This document shows, piece after piece, positions 25,121 through 33,700 of a stretch of DNA of 35,941 nt. Positions within the stretch are counted from its first letter, which is position 1. Each line of letters starts with the position of its first letter. The translations under genes were made by a program, and so were the position numbers. Source of the DNA: Bacteroidales bacterium (lineage in GTDB: Bacteria > Bacteroidota > Bacteroidia > Bacteroidales > P3). The stretch lies in the NCBI GenBank assembly GCA_017428115.1, contig JAFRRK010000085.1, positions 1-35,941 of the forward strand. The letters run 5' to 3'. Below the pieces are notes generated by a model. That model had not been told where the DNA came from. It did not search any database and saw only the letters and a program-made list of their open reading frames with translations.

Positions 25121-25861
25121 CTAGCGCACATAGTAAGTCAGACGCATATTGATGCTGGCACGTTTCTTCTTTGACGAAGTGTTGAAAGTGCCACCCCACG
25201 AGTAATCCTCGTCGGCAGAATTGGGTGCCGTGATTTGAAACACGCCCATATTGGCTGTCTGCAGACCTCCCAAGCGCGCGCCGGCACTCTTGGCAATAGT
25301 CTGTGCACGGTTGCGGGCATTGTCCGTAGCCTCGGCCAACATCTCTATCTTCAGGTCCGAGAGCTTCGTATAATAGTAGCTGAGATTGTTGTAATCGAGT
25401 TCGATACCCTTGTCAAGGAGCTCGCTGATGTTGCGCGAAATCTGTTCCACCTTGTCCACATTGCCGCTCTCGATTTTGATGGTCTGGCTAAGCCTATAGC
25501 CAGCGAAGGTGCTGTAGCCGCGCTGCGACTGGGCGTCCCAGTGGTATTCGGTCTCTTTGTTGCAGTCGATGGCCATAAAGTCCATCTCAGTGTCGTCTAT
25601 ACCTTTGCTCTTAAGGTATTCGCGCACAGTGTTGTTGATATCCTTAATCTCGGTGTAGCCCTGCTTCATGTCGTAGTTGAGCACACCATAGGAGAGCTGC
25701 CACACGATGAGGTCGGAGGTGAAGTCGCGCTCAGCCATACCCACCACCGAGACAGTTTTGGCATGGCCGCGGGCCTTGTTGAGATAATGGCCGCCAATCC
25801 ACACGGCACCTATGATGGCCGCACTGAAGATGATGGCGACAATGACTTTGGTACGTTTCAT
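25121..25861 (-). CDS. SIMPL-domain (DUF541) envelope protein
   Basis: A protein of 246 residues from MKRTKVIVAIIFSAAIIGAV; a longer frame with 17 extra codons lacks support. One N-terminal span or signal anchor (8-27) is followed by the SIMPL fold: KTVSVVGMAERDFTSDLIVWQLSYGV, TVREYLKSKGI, YRLSQTIKIESGNVDKV, LKIEMLAEATDNARNRAQTIAKSAGARLGGL. It ends in a strand RASINMRLTYYVR. The family is found in the periplasm across bacteria; no reaction is known. It is a single-gene unit with its own terminator. Confidence 0.85.
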   Translation of the reverse strand: MKRTKVIVAIIFSAAIIGAVWIGGHYLNKARGHAKTVSVVGMAERDFTSDLIVWQLSYGVLNYDMKQGYTEIKDINNTVREYLKSKGIDDTEMDFMAIDCNKETEYHWDAQSQRGYSTFAGYRLSQTIKIESGNVDKVEQISRNISELLDKGIELDYNNLSYYYTKLSDLKIEMLAEATDNARNRAQTIAKSAGARLGGLQTANMGVFQITAPNSADEDYSWGGTFNTSSKKKRASINMRLTYYVR

Positions 25862-26009
25862 ATTTCTTACTGTAGGCATTGGGAGATAATTATTATAAGT
25901 GATGAAAAACAATTATTCTGTTCAAAAAAAGCGAAGTCATAAAGGGCTATTCAACAATCACTCAAACCATCAATGGCGGGCTATTTTTAGCCTCCACCTT
26001 TTAGCTTAA

Positions 26010-26840
26010 TCAATAGGCCGGGAAAGCTATCTCGCGCTCTATCACCTGGTAGGCCACGTTGTTACGATAGATTGTCTGGCGCACCCAGTTGTCGTCCTCG
26101 TCATATTCAAACACATAGCTGTGCTTCCAATTCAAGTGCTCGTCATAGTTGAACGACGAGAGCTCTATCAGGTTGTCATGGTCGTCATAATAGTAGGTTG
26201 TCAGGGCCACCAGGAAGTCATCGGCATCGTAGAAACGCCACTCTATGCGGTTGCCGTGGCTGTCATACTTATAGAGATAGCGCTGCGTCAGCTCGCCGTC
26301 GCGGTCGTAAAACTCCATCTCTGTATTGTTGCCGGCGGCATCATACAGATACACACGCTTCTCTGTCATCGTGCCGTCGGGTGCGAAGCTCTGTTCCTCC
26401 ACCAGGCGGTTGTTCTCATAGCGCGAGGTTTCCTTCTTGGTCATGTGCTCGCCCATAAACACGGTGCGCTCTATCCTGTTGCCATTCTTATCGTTCAGAT
26501 AGGCAGTGCGGCCCGTCAGCTCCTTGGCGCGGTTATATTCGTTCCAACCCAAGGCATAGCCATGCACGTCAAAATAATACGAATACCAAGTATATTCGCC
26601 ATCCTTGGTGCGATATTTGTCTTGGAAGTTGCCACGCTTGTCGAAAGTGATAGAGTCGATACACACCAGCTGACGACCACCATTGCGACCACCGTGGATG
26701 TCGTAGGTATACTCAATCACATAGACGGCATTGCCGTTGATACCCATTTCTTGGCGTGACGACTTGCGGGGCTTGTTGCCGGCAAAAGCACTTCCCACCA
26801 TGAGAAGCGTCAGGGCAAAGGTAATGATTCTTGTCTTCAT
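26010..26840 (-). CDS. secreted YD-repeat-like protein
   Basis: A protein of 276 residues from MKTRIITFALTLLMVGSAFAG; the longer frame with ten extra residues (start 26870) would hide the signal peptide. The mature chain consists of about ten short beta units of the type xYxYDxxGNxxExxxYD (YLYDAAGNNTEMEFYDRDG, YLYKYDSHGNRIEWRFYD, YYYDDHDNLIELSSFNYDE, YVFEYDEDDNWVRQTIY). This spacing fits YD/RHS-like or sugar-binding beta strands, as seen in many small Bacteroidetes surface proteins. No C-terminal toxin domain is present, so it is not an RHS toxin. Role unknown. Confidence 0.65.
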   Translation of the reverse strand: MKTRIITFALTLLMVGSAFAGNKPRKSSRQEMGINGNAVYVIEYTYDIHGGRNGGRQLVCIDSITFDKRGNFQDKYRTKDGEYTWYSYYFDVHGYALGWNEYNRAKELTGRTAYLNDKNGNRIERTVFMGEHMTKKETSRYENNRLVEEQSFAPDGTMTEKRVYLYDAAGNNTEMEFYDRDGELTQRYLYKYDSHGNRIEWRFYDADDFLVALTTYYYDDHDNLIELSSFNYDEHLNWKHSYVFEYDEDDNWVRQTIYRNNVAYQVIEREIAFPAY

Positions 26841-26901
26841 TATTTTTGATGATATTATTTTTCTAACCAATGTTAACGCGACTGAATTGCTTTTATTGTA
26901 T

Positions 26902-28368
26902 TTAGGCTATATTTTTTTTATTCCTGCGGCGCATGGCTGCAAAGAACACTACCGTAATCGCCACGGTCACAACTCCTCCAAGGCAGTATCCCAGCCATCT
27001 AGGGATAAAGGAACCCAGTCCTTCGCGCTCAGCCACAAAGAGGAAGCTGCTCGTCACCATGGTCATAAACATGGCGGGCAGCAGAGTGATGATATAGGGC
27101 TTATGCTTCTGGTACAGGAAAACCGTTATTGTCCACAGTGTCACCATGGCAAGCACCTGGTTGCTCCACGCAAAATAGCGCCATATCACATCAAAGCCGG
27201 CCGGGTTGGCCAACGAGAACACCAGCAGCCCTGCCGCCAGCAAGAAGACAGGCAGCGCCACCAGCAGACGCTTGGGTATAGGCTTCTGGTCCACATGCAT
27301 AAAGTCGGCCACTATCAGACGTGCCGAGCGCAGCGCCGTGTCGCCGCTAGTCACCGCAGCACTAATCACACCCAGTATGCATATAGTGGCAATCAACGGC
27401 GTAAACCATTCGTTGGCTATCACACCCACCATGGCGTTGCCGCCCAACGGCTGCCCCTCGGGGCTGATGGTCTTGGCCGCCAACACAGGGTCGTGATAAA
27501 ACACCGTCGCCGCCGCCGCCCATATCAGCGCCACCACCCCCTCGGTAATCATCGCACCGTAGAAGATAGGGCGTGCCTGACGCTCGTTCACCATGCAGCG
27601 AGCCATCAAAGGGCTCTGTGTGGCGTGGAAACCGCTGATGGCCCCGCAGGCTATCGATATAAACATCATCGGGAATATGGGGTTGTGCGGCGCGTTGGGA
27701 TGCTTGTTGCCCAAACCCTGCCACACCTCCGGTATCTCGGGACGGTAGATGACAAACGCCACCACTATCGCCACCGCCATCGCCAGCAGCAGCAAACCAA
27801 ACACTGGGTATATCTTACCAATCAGCTTGTCTATAGGCAGCAGCGTGGCCACCAGATAGTAGGCAAAGATAATGCCCACCCAGATAAAGATATTCCACTC
27901 AGGAGTGAAATTGTTGTTCAACAGCACCGCAGGCGTATTCACAAACACCGCACCCACCAATATCATCAGCAGCACCGTAAAGCCGCGCATCAGCTGCTTC
28001 ATGCCGTTGCCCAAATACCGGCCGTGTATCTCAGGCAGCGACGCCCCGTCCTGCCGCAGGCTGATAAAACCCGCAACAAAGTCGTGCACAGCCCCGGCAA
28101 AAATGCTGCCCAGCACAATCCACAAGAACGACGCCGTGCCAAACTGCGCGCCCATAATCGCGCCGCAGATAGGCCCCACGCCCGCTATGTTCAAAAATTG
28201 GATTAAGAAGATGCGCCACGGCTTCATCGGCACATAATCCACCCCGTCGGGGTGCTCCACTGCAGGAGTGATCCTCTTTGGGTCCACCTCCACCACGCGC
28301 TCCACCACCTTCGAATATATCAGGTAGCCAAGCACTAACAGCACTAATGCTATAATGAATGATACCAT
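26902..28368 (-). CDS. cstA: CstA-family carbon starvation transporter
   Basis: A 488-residue membrane protein. The ATG at 28368 (MVSFIIALVLLVLGYLIYSK) fits both the usual CstA N-terminus and the promoter at 28392-28399; a longer frame to 28419 would run across that promoter. Many spans are visible, with family blocks GVGPICGAIMGAQFGTASFLWIVLGSIFAGAVHDF, SLPEIHGRYLG, ISIACGAISGFHATQSPLMARCM and SAAVTSGDTALRSARLIVAD. CstA proteins take up pyruvate or peptides in enteric bacteria; the substrate here is not known. Members of this short type lack the C-terminal extension of the 700-residue E. coli protein. Divergent from the 28467-29204 gene through a shared 98-nt region. Confidence 0.9.
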   Translation of the reverse strand: MVSFIIALVLLVLGYLIYSKVVERVVEVDPKRITPAVEHPDGVDYVPMKPWRIFLIQFLNIAGVGPICGAIMGAQFGTASFLWIVLGSIFAGAVHDFVAGFISLRQDGASLPEIHGRYLGNGMKQLMRGFTVLLMILVGAVFVNTPAVLLNNNFTPEWNIFIWVGIIFAYYLVATLLPIDKLIGKIYPVFGLLLLAMAVAIVVAFVIYRPEIPEVWQGLGNKHPNAPHNPIFPMMFISIACGAISGFHATQSPLMARCMVNERQARPIFYGAMITEGVVALIWAAAATVFYHDPVLAAKTISPEGQPLGGNAMVGVIANEWFTPLIATICILGVISAAVTSGDTALRSARLIVADFMHVDQKPIPKRLLVALPVFLLAAGLLVFSLANPAGFDVIWRYFAWSNQVLAMVTLWTITVFLYQKHKPYIITLLPAMFMTMVTSSFLFVAEREGLGSFIPRWLGYCLGGVVTVAITVVFFAAMRRRNKKNIA

Positions 28369-28391
28369 AACAAACACTATTTTTCGGGGTG

Positions 28392-28399
28392 CAAAATTA
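28392..28399 (-). promoter_or_regulatory. -7 box of the cstA promoter
   Basis: Minus-strand TAATTTTG, preceded by an A-tract spacer and a TTTG 17 nt upstream, slightly closer than usual. It settles the cstA start at 28368. Confidence 0.7.
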
Positions 28400-28429
28400 C
28401 AACTTTTTTCTGAATCCAAAAAAGTTTAT

Positions 28430-28437
28430 TATCTTTG
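28430..28437 (+). promoter_or_regulatory. -7 box of the 28467-29204 gene
   Basis: Plus-strand TATCTTTG, 29 nt before the ATG. A T-rich stretch at 28404-28409 stands about where -33 should be. Back to back with the cstA promoter. Confidence 0.7.
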
Positions 28438-28466
28438 CATTTTATAACATTTAAAAACTCACACCT

Positions 28467-29204
28467 ATGAAGAAGGCCTTTTCAATTGCACTACTGACAG
28501 TTATCCTAGCCGCCTCCGCCACGGCCCAAGAGAGCAACAGCCATTTCACCTTCAACACCCGCGCCTGGACCACCAACTACTGGACCGACATCTTATTCAA
28601 CATTGCACAAGGCGCCGTTGTCCACTGGGCGTGCGACGACGACCCCATTGCCGACGCCATCATCCCCGACGCCGACCTCGTCTTCCCTGTCGGCATCGCC
28701 CGTGAGGGCTTAGTAGGCCCCTACGACATTTACGGCCCCTACCACCGAGCCTTCAGCAACCCCTTCAAGCAGCTTGGCGACTATGCCATAGGCCTCGACG
28801 CCTCATGGAAACACACCGGCATCGGACTCTATGCCGGCGTCTACTACAAAAGTCAGGAACTCTGCTTCATACAGGACAACCAGACCCTCCGCGGCAACTA
28901 CTTCCAGCCGCGTGCAGGCCTCATCCTGGGCAAAGGACGCAAAGCACTCGAGGTAGGTCTCTTCTACGATCAGGTGGTAAGCTGTGGCGGCACCTGGAAC
29001 AACCCCAACAAAGAGATGCTGCAAAACGGTTTCGGCCTCGACTTCGCCCTCTCACTCACCAATCGCGACGGCAACCAGAAAAACCTCCTCACCTTCTCCC
29101 TGCCACTCCACAACTTCCTCAACGAAGCCTATGCCGGCGGCCTCCTACAAGGCATGAACCGCCGTGTAGGATACATCATGCTCACCCACCGCGTAGTGTT
29201 CTAA
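28467..29204 (+). CDS. secreted outer-membrane-type protein of unknown function
   Basis: A 245-residue protein with a signal peptide (MKKAFSIALLTVILAASATAQ). The mature part has strand-like segments that fit a barrel (YAIGLDASWKHTGIGLYAGVYYKSQEL, FQPRAGLILGKGRKALEVGLFYDQVVSCGG, NGFGLDFALSL, NLLTFSLPLHNFLNEAYAGG) and ends RVGYIMLTHRVVF with a terminal Phe, the mark of outer-membrane proteins. It has its own promoter (28430) and a terminator (29229-29260), so it is a single-gene unit just before the CRISPR locus. I do not recognise a family. Confidence 0.65.
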   Translation: MKKAFSIALLTVILAASATAQESNSHFTFNTRAWTTNYWTDILFNIAQGAVVHWACDDDPIADAIIPDADLVFPVGIAREGLVGPYDIYGPYHRAFSNPFKQLGDYAIGLDASWKHTGIGLYAGVYYKSQELCFIQDNQTLRGNYFQPRAGLILGKGRKALEVGLFYDQVVSCGGTWNNPNKEMLQNGFGLDFALSLTNRDGNQKNLLTFSLPLHNFLNEAYAGGLLQGMNRRVGYIMLTHRVVF

Positions 29205-29228
29205 CCCATAGAAGTCACCCCTTTACAG

Positions 29229-29260
29229 CAGGCGGGCGCAGTGCGTCCGCCTGATTTTTT
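29229..29260 (+). terminator. intrinsic terminator after the 28467-29204 gene
   Basis: CAGGCGG (29229-29235) pairs with CCGCCTG (29246-29252); the stem continues inward as GCGCA/TGCGT-type pairs. ATTTTTT follows. It separates the flanking gene from the CRISPR locus. Confidence 0.85.
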
Positions 29261-29330
29261 AAGGCTGCCCACGCCCGATTTACTAACCACTCTGTATAAG
29301 ATGCTCCGGCAATCGTAATCAACCGTCATT

Positions 29331-29414
29331 CCACTTCCCTCCTCCCTCCCCCCACCCTACCTCCTCCCTTCGCCTCAATAAGCGAAGGCACAACGAAGGC
29401 ACGACGAAGGCATA
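29331..29414. repeat. pyrimidine tract, hairpin and 11-bp tandem repeat
   Basis: In the gene-free stretch 29261-29540 the plus strand has a C/T-only run of low complexity (from 29331), a hairpin CCTTCGC/GCGAAGG (29367-29388), then three 11-bp units built on CGAAGGCA (29382-29414). No gene, promoter or known element was recognised elsewhere in the stretch. Confidence 0.55.
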
Positions 29415-29540
29415 GCGAGCGCTATAAGCCGTGCGTCAATGTCCTTCCGCTATAATTGATCCACATGTCGAAAAAGAAATCAAAACAGCCATCACCCACA
29501 AGAAAAAGCCGCCCAAAAACGCCCCAAACCGCCTTAATTT

Positions 29541-29571
29541 TTTTAGAAATTGAAAAAAAAATGTAATTTTG
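29541..29571 (+). promoter_or_regulatory. probable cas9 promoter
   Basis: TTTT (29541-29544), 19 nt with an A9 tract, then TAATTTTG (29564-29571). The same A-tract/TGTAATTTTGCA block stands before the ncRNA at 683. Transcription would start near 29578, giving a cas9 leader of about 155 nt that runs across the tracrRNA gene in antisense. Confidence 0.6.
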
Positions 29572-29613
29572 CACTTCAAATAAAAAGAAAACAAAACTCT
29601 TTTTGAGCCATAC

Positions 29614-29695
29614 AGAAAAAAGTGAAACCCACGTAAATCGCAGGTTTCCAGAAATCTTCGGCTTATAGCCTTATTGTGAAAAGCTTAAAAAGATG
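29614..29695 (-). ncRNA. tracrRNA of the II-C CRISPR system
   Basis: Read on the minus strand, the RNA starts with an anti-repeat (29673-29692). It pairs with the first 20 nt of the CRISPR repeat (GTTGTGAATTGCTTAAAAAG) except for a U-U/U-U internal loop; the outermost pair is G-U. Next comes a short hairpin GGCTATAAGCC (29660-29670), in the place of the nexus, then AAGATTTCTG, then a 10-bp terminator stem GAAACCTGCG/CGTGGGTTTC (29624-29648, two G-U pairs) and six U. The size is about 80 nt. It guides crRNA maturation by RNase III and binds Cas9. It lies between cas9 and the flanking gene, divergent from cas9, and its 5' end is inferred from the -7 box at 29699. Confidence 0.85.
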
Positions 29696-29698
29696 TTG

Positions 29699-29706
29699 CA
29701 AAGATA
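29699..29706 (-). promoter_or_regulatory. -7 box of the tracrRNA promoter
   Basis: Minus-strand TATCTTTG, exact TAnnTTTG, a few nt before the anti-repeat. The -33 region, which falls around the cas9 start codon, is a poor match. Confidence 0.65.
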
Positions 29707-29732
29707 ATAATAATTATTGAAATAACTGCTCT

Positions 29733-30704
29733 ATGAGTCAAAAAATTTTAGGCATCGACCTTGGCACTAACTCTTTAGGCATTGCATTAAGAGACCCCGA
29801 CTTGGGAGGGAACATCTCTGAACAACTAGAATACTACACCTCTATCATCTTTCAAGCAGGGGTTGGAACAGGAAAAAGCGGAGAATTCTCTTTCGCTGCC
29901 GAAAGGAGGAAATATCGTTCTACCCGAAGACTATATCAGGCACGAAAATATAGAATCTGGGCTACCCTAGAGCTTCTCATTGAGCACAATTGCTGTCCTT
30001 TGACCATCGATGAGCTTGACCGCTGGCGCAAATATGATAAAACCAAAGGATTAAAACGGCAATATCCGACTGATGCTACAATATTTGAGCAATGGGTTCG
30101 GCTGGACTTTAACAATGATGGCATACCCGAATATTCAAGTCCTTATGCGCTTCGAGCCGAACTAATGGAAAGGCCTCTTGACTGGGGGAACCAAACCGAC
30201 CGTTACAAATTTGGCCGTGCAATGTACCATATTGCCCAACGAAGAGGTTTTAAAAGCAGCAAAGGGGAAACGCTTAAAGATGCTAAGGAAGGCGAGGACC
30301 TCTCTTCTATTGACATAAACACTGCCATGAAAAAATCGGAAGAGAAAAAATCCAGAGACCTTACTACATACATGCAAACACACAATCTTGAAACAGTAGG
30401 CTGTGCCTATGCCCTATTGGAAAAAGAAGGCATACGTATTAGAAACAGTGAATACCAAGCCGTACAGTCACAATACATTGATGAGGTGGATAAAATATGC
30501 AAGTATCAACATGTAGACATTATTGACCCTGAGCTACACCACAGGTTGATAAGCACTAAAAAGAATGAAGGTACTATTTTTTACCGCCGACCTCTTCGGT
30601 CCCAAAAGAGCCTAGTAGGCAAATGCACACTAGAACCAAGCAAACGCCGATGCCCTGTGAGCCATCCCGACTTTGAAGAATTTCGGGCTCTCTCATATCA
30701 ATAA
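29733..30704 (+). CDS. cas9: Cas9 N-terminal fragment (RuvC-I, bridge helix, first recognition part)
   Basis: This frame gives 323 residues. RuvC-I is ILGIDLGTNSLGIALRD, with the catalytic Asp9. The Arg-rich bridge helix spans about residues 57-74 (ERRKYRSTRRLYQARKYR). The helical recognition lobe begins after this with GRAMYHIAQRRGFKSSKG, a phrase conserved in II-C proteins. The family mark RRPLRSQKSLVGKCTLEPSKRRCPVSHP stands just before the break. The last two residues before the stop, Tyr-Gln, include one false residue. The ATG at 29733 follows an AT-rich leader without a Shine-Dalgarno site, as usual in this group. Confidence 0.85.
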   Translation: MSQKILGIDLGTNSLGIALRDPDLGGNISEQLEYYTSIIFQAGVGTGKSGEFSFAAERRKYRSTRRLYQARKYRIWATLELLIEHNCCPLTIDELDRWRKYDKTKGLKRQYPTDATIFEQWVRLDFNNDGIPEYSSPYALRAELMERPLDWGNQTDRYKFGRAMYHIAQRRGFKSSKGETLKDAKEGEDLSSIDINTAMKKSEEKKSRDLTTYMQTHNLETVGCAYALLEKEGIRIRNSEYQAVQSQYIDEVDKICKYQHVDIIDPELHHRLISTKKNEGTIFYRRPLRSQKSLVGKCTLEPSKRRCPVSHPDFEEFRALSYQ

Positions 30705-33700
30705 CATTAAATTCCGTTTTGAATCTAACAGCCCTTGGCAATCTCTATCCGAAAATGTACGTGCCGAACTATTTGAAGAATGCTTCACCCGCACCAAAAC
30801 CACATTTAAATTTGAAGATATTCGCAAATGGCTTGAAAAGAAATATCCTGGCCACAGTTTCGATTACAGCAACCGCACCATTAATTATCACGACCACACC
30901 ACCGTGGCTGGCTGTTCCATAATCAGCCGACTAAAGAAAATAATAGGTGACGACTGGCAAACACGTCTCATTGAATCCGATAAGACACGAACCAATTGTA
31001 ATACCGGGGAGATACATGCCATCAAATACAATTATGAAGACATTTGGCATCTAGCATACAACAGTGATGACTATGAAGGACTGTCTGAATTGGCAACAAA
31101 AAAAATGGCATTAACCCCGAAACAGGCAGGAGAACTGATAAAGCTATGGAGTGCAATACAAGATGGCTACACATCCCTGAGCTTAAAGGCAATCCGCAAT
31201 ATCCTTCCCTTTTTGCGCGAGGGTATGATTTACAGCAAAGCGGTAGCTTACGCCAAGATTCCTGACATTATTGGGAATGAACGTTGGAGCAACAAACAGA
31301 ATGAACTATTGAATGAACTGGAAAGCCTCACAGAAAAAAACGAATACGACCGTCGCATCATCGGCATCGCCAACACACTGATTGCTAACTATAAATCTAA
31401 ATCATTAAACGACCAGCAAGGCTATCGCAATACGAACTACAAACTTGACCAAAGCGATCGGAAAGAAATACACCGCTGCATACTTGACACGCTGAGCGAG
31501 AAGCGTTGGAATCAGCTGAGTGAAAATGAACAAAAGAAAATTCAAAAAGATGTAGAAGAATTGTACCAGAACTTTTTTGCCTCTTCTAAGGGTGATTATT
31601 ACGACCTACCTCGACAAAGCGACATTCTGAAGGAACATTTGGCAACAACATTCCCCGACATTCCTGAGAAACAATGGGAAAGGCTCTATCACCACTCACA
31701 GATTAGCATCTTTCCTCAGCAGAAGCCACAAATAATTGAAGCGAATGACAGAATCATGTCTGTGCCACAATTAGGCACCCCCGACATCGGTTCAATAAAA
31801 AATCCCGTTGCACTGCGAGCTCTCCACGTACTCAGGCGTACAATCAACCAGCTACTCTTGAACGGTATGATTGACAACGAAGACACTCGCATCGTCATCG
31901 AAACAGCTCGTGAACTGAACGATGCCAACTGGCGAAAGGCCATTGAACGTTACCAGAAAGAACGCAACAAGGAAAACGATGCCATCATCGAAATCATCAA
32001 GGAGTTTCGCCCAAACTATTCTCAAGAAGACATAGAAAAAGGACGTTTACTCTTCGAACAAATTGAGACCGGCAATAGCGATGACGAAAAGCTGAACACG
32101 ATCGCACACACTTCACGCAACGAGAAAGAAAAGGCAGCACGGTTTGCCATTGACATGCAAAAATATAAGCTTTGGAAGGAACAGAAATTCAGGTGTCTGT
32201 ATACAGGCAAACAAATCAGCCTTTCCGACCTATTTGATGATAACAAAGTTGATATCGAACACACCATCCCTCGAAGCTTATCCTTCGACAACTCATTGAA
32301 GAATCGAACTGTTTGCAATGCACACTACAACCGATTCACCAAACAAAACCGAATCCCCTCGGAACTATCCGAATACAACGACATAATAGACCGCATCAAA
32401 CCATGGGAAGAAAAGGTGGCTCATATAAAAAATCAGATAGAGCTTTGGAAAGGAAATGCAAAAATCGCACCAACCATTGAGCGCAAAAACGAATGCCTAC
32501 AACAGAGACACATGTGGGAGCTTGAACTTGACTATTGGAAAGCCAAAGTATCTACATTCAGGATTCAGAAAGATGAATTAGACCTTGGTTTTCGCAATAG
32601 TCAACTGGTCGACACTCGCATTATCACTAAATATGCTTTTCACTATCTTAAATCCGTTTTTTCTCGTGTAGACGTTCAAAAGGGCAACGTCACCTCCGAC
32701 TTCAGGAAAATCCTAGGCGTACAGAGCGTTGACGAAAAGAAAGATCGCGACAAACATTCACACCACGCCATCGATGCCACCATACTCACAATGATACCCA
32801 CCGCAGCCAAACGCGACAGGATGATTGAACTCTTCTATCATATTCAGGAAGCCTGCGATGAAGAGAAGGCAGCATATCAATTGAAACTAGATAATGAGAT
32901 AAAAAGCTGCAACATTGGGCCTATTGGCAACTTAGTGAGTACCATTGAACAGAACATACTAGTCAATCATATCACAAAAGACCAAACACTAAGCCCCGCC
33001 AAAAAAAGAAGACATGCTAAATCCAAAAACAAAGGAGAAAAGCAGATGTGGATGCAAGGCGACTCCATTCGTGGAAGCCTGCATCAAGACACCTTCTATG
33101 GTGCCATAGTCGACAACGACAATAACAAACGTATGGTTGTTCGCAAACCTTTGAAATTGCTAAAGGAAAACGACCTAGAATCCATTGTAGACACCGCGCT
33201 ACGTAATGCTATCGAAACTCAAGTGCATCAGTTCATGGCAGAGCAGAACATAACCTTTGCAAAGGCTATTGAACGACCCATTTATATGACCAACCGAAAG
33301 GGCGAACCCATCTGTCATACCAAGAACGGAAAACCGATATCACCCATCAGGCATGTCAGATGCTTCGCAAAAGCAGGAAGAGGCGAATTAAAATATGACA
33401 CCGTACTGAAAATCAAACAGCAAACATACCTTTCAAAAAAAGACTATAAAAATACATATTACGCTCAAAACGACGACAACTATCTTTGCTTACTATATGA
33501 AGGTATCGCCAAAGGGAAACACTCTAAAGAATTTAGGTTGATTAATTATTTTGACATTGCACAATTAGGCCTAACCAATACTGATGCCATGTTCAATGAA
33601 CCTGAATTTGCTTACTTTAAGGGTAACCCAAACATGCCTCTAAAGGCTATTATCAAGAAAGGTTTTCGAGTGCTATTATACGTTAATCATCCTGACGAAG

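Noticed and set aside
26010-26840. RHS-type toxin
   Set aside because: The YD-like units are few and there is no C-terminal toxin domain, core processing motif or immunity gene.
26731-28206. 491-codon plus-strand frame opposite cstA
   Set aside because: Its His/Gln/Arg-rich translation is the usual shadow of a GC-rich membrane protein; cstA on the other strand has clear family motifs and a promoter.
30690-30704. Programmed ribosomal frameshift in cas9
   Set aside because: A +1 shift at TCA-T-ATC would lose one residue from a conserved spacing, and no slippery run, stop-adjacent prfB-like signal or downstream structure is evident. Loss of an AT unit explains the site better.
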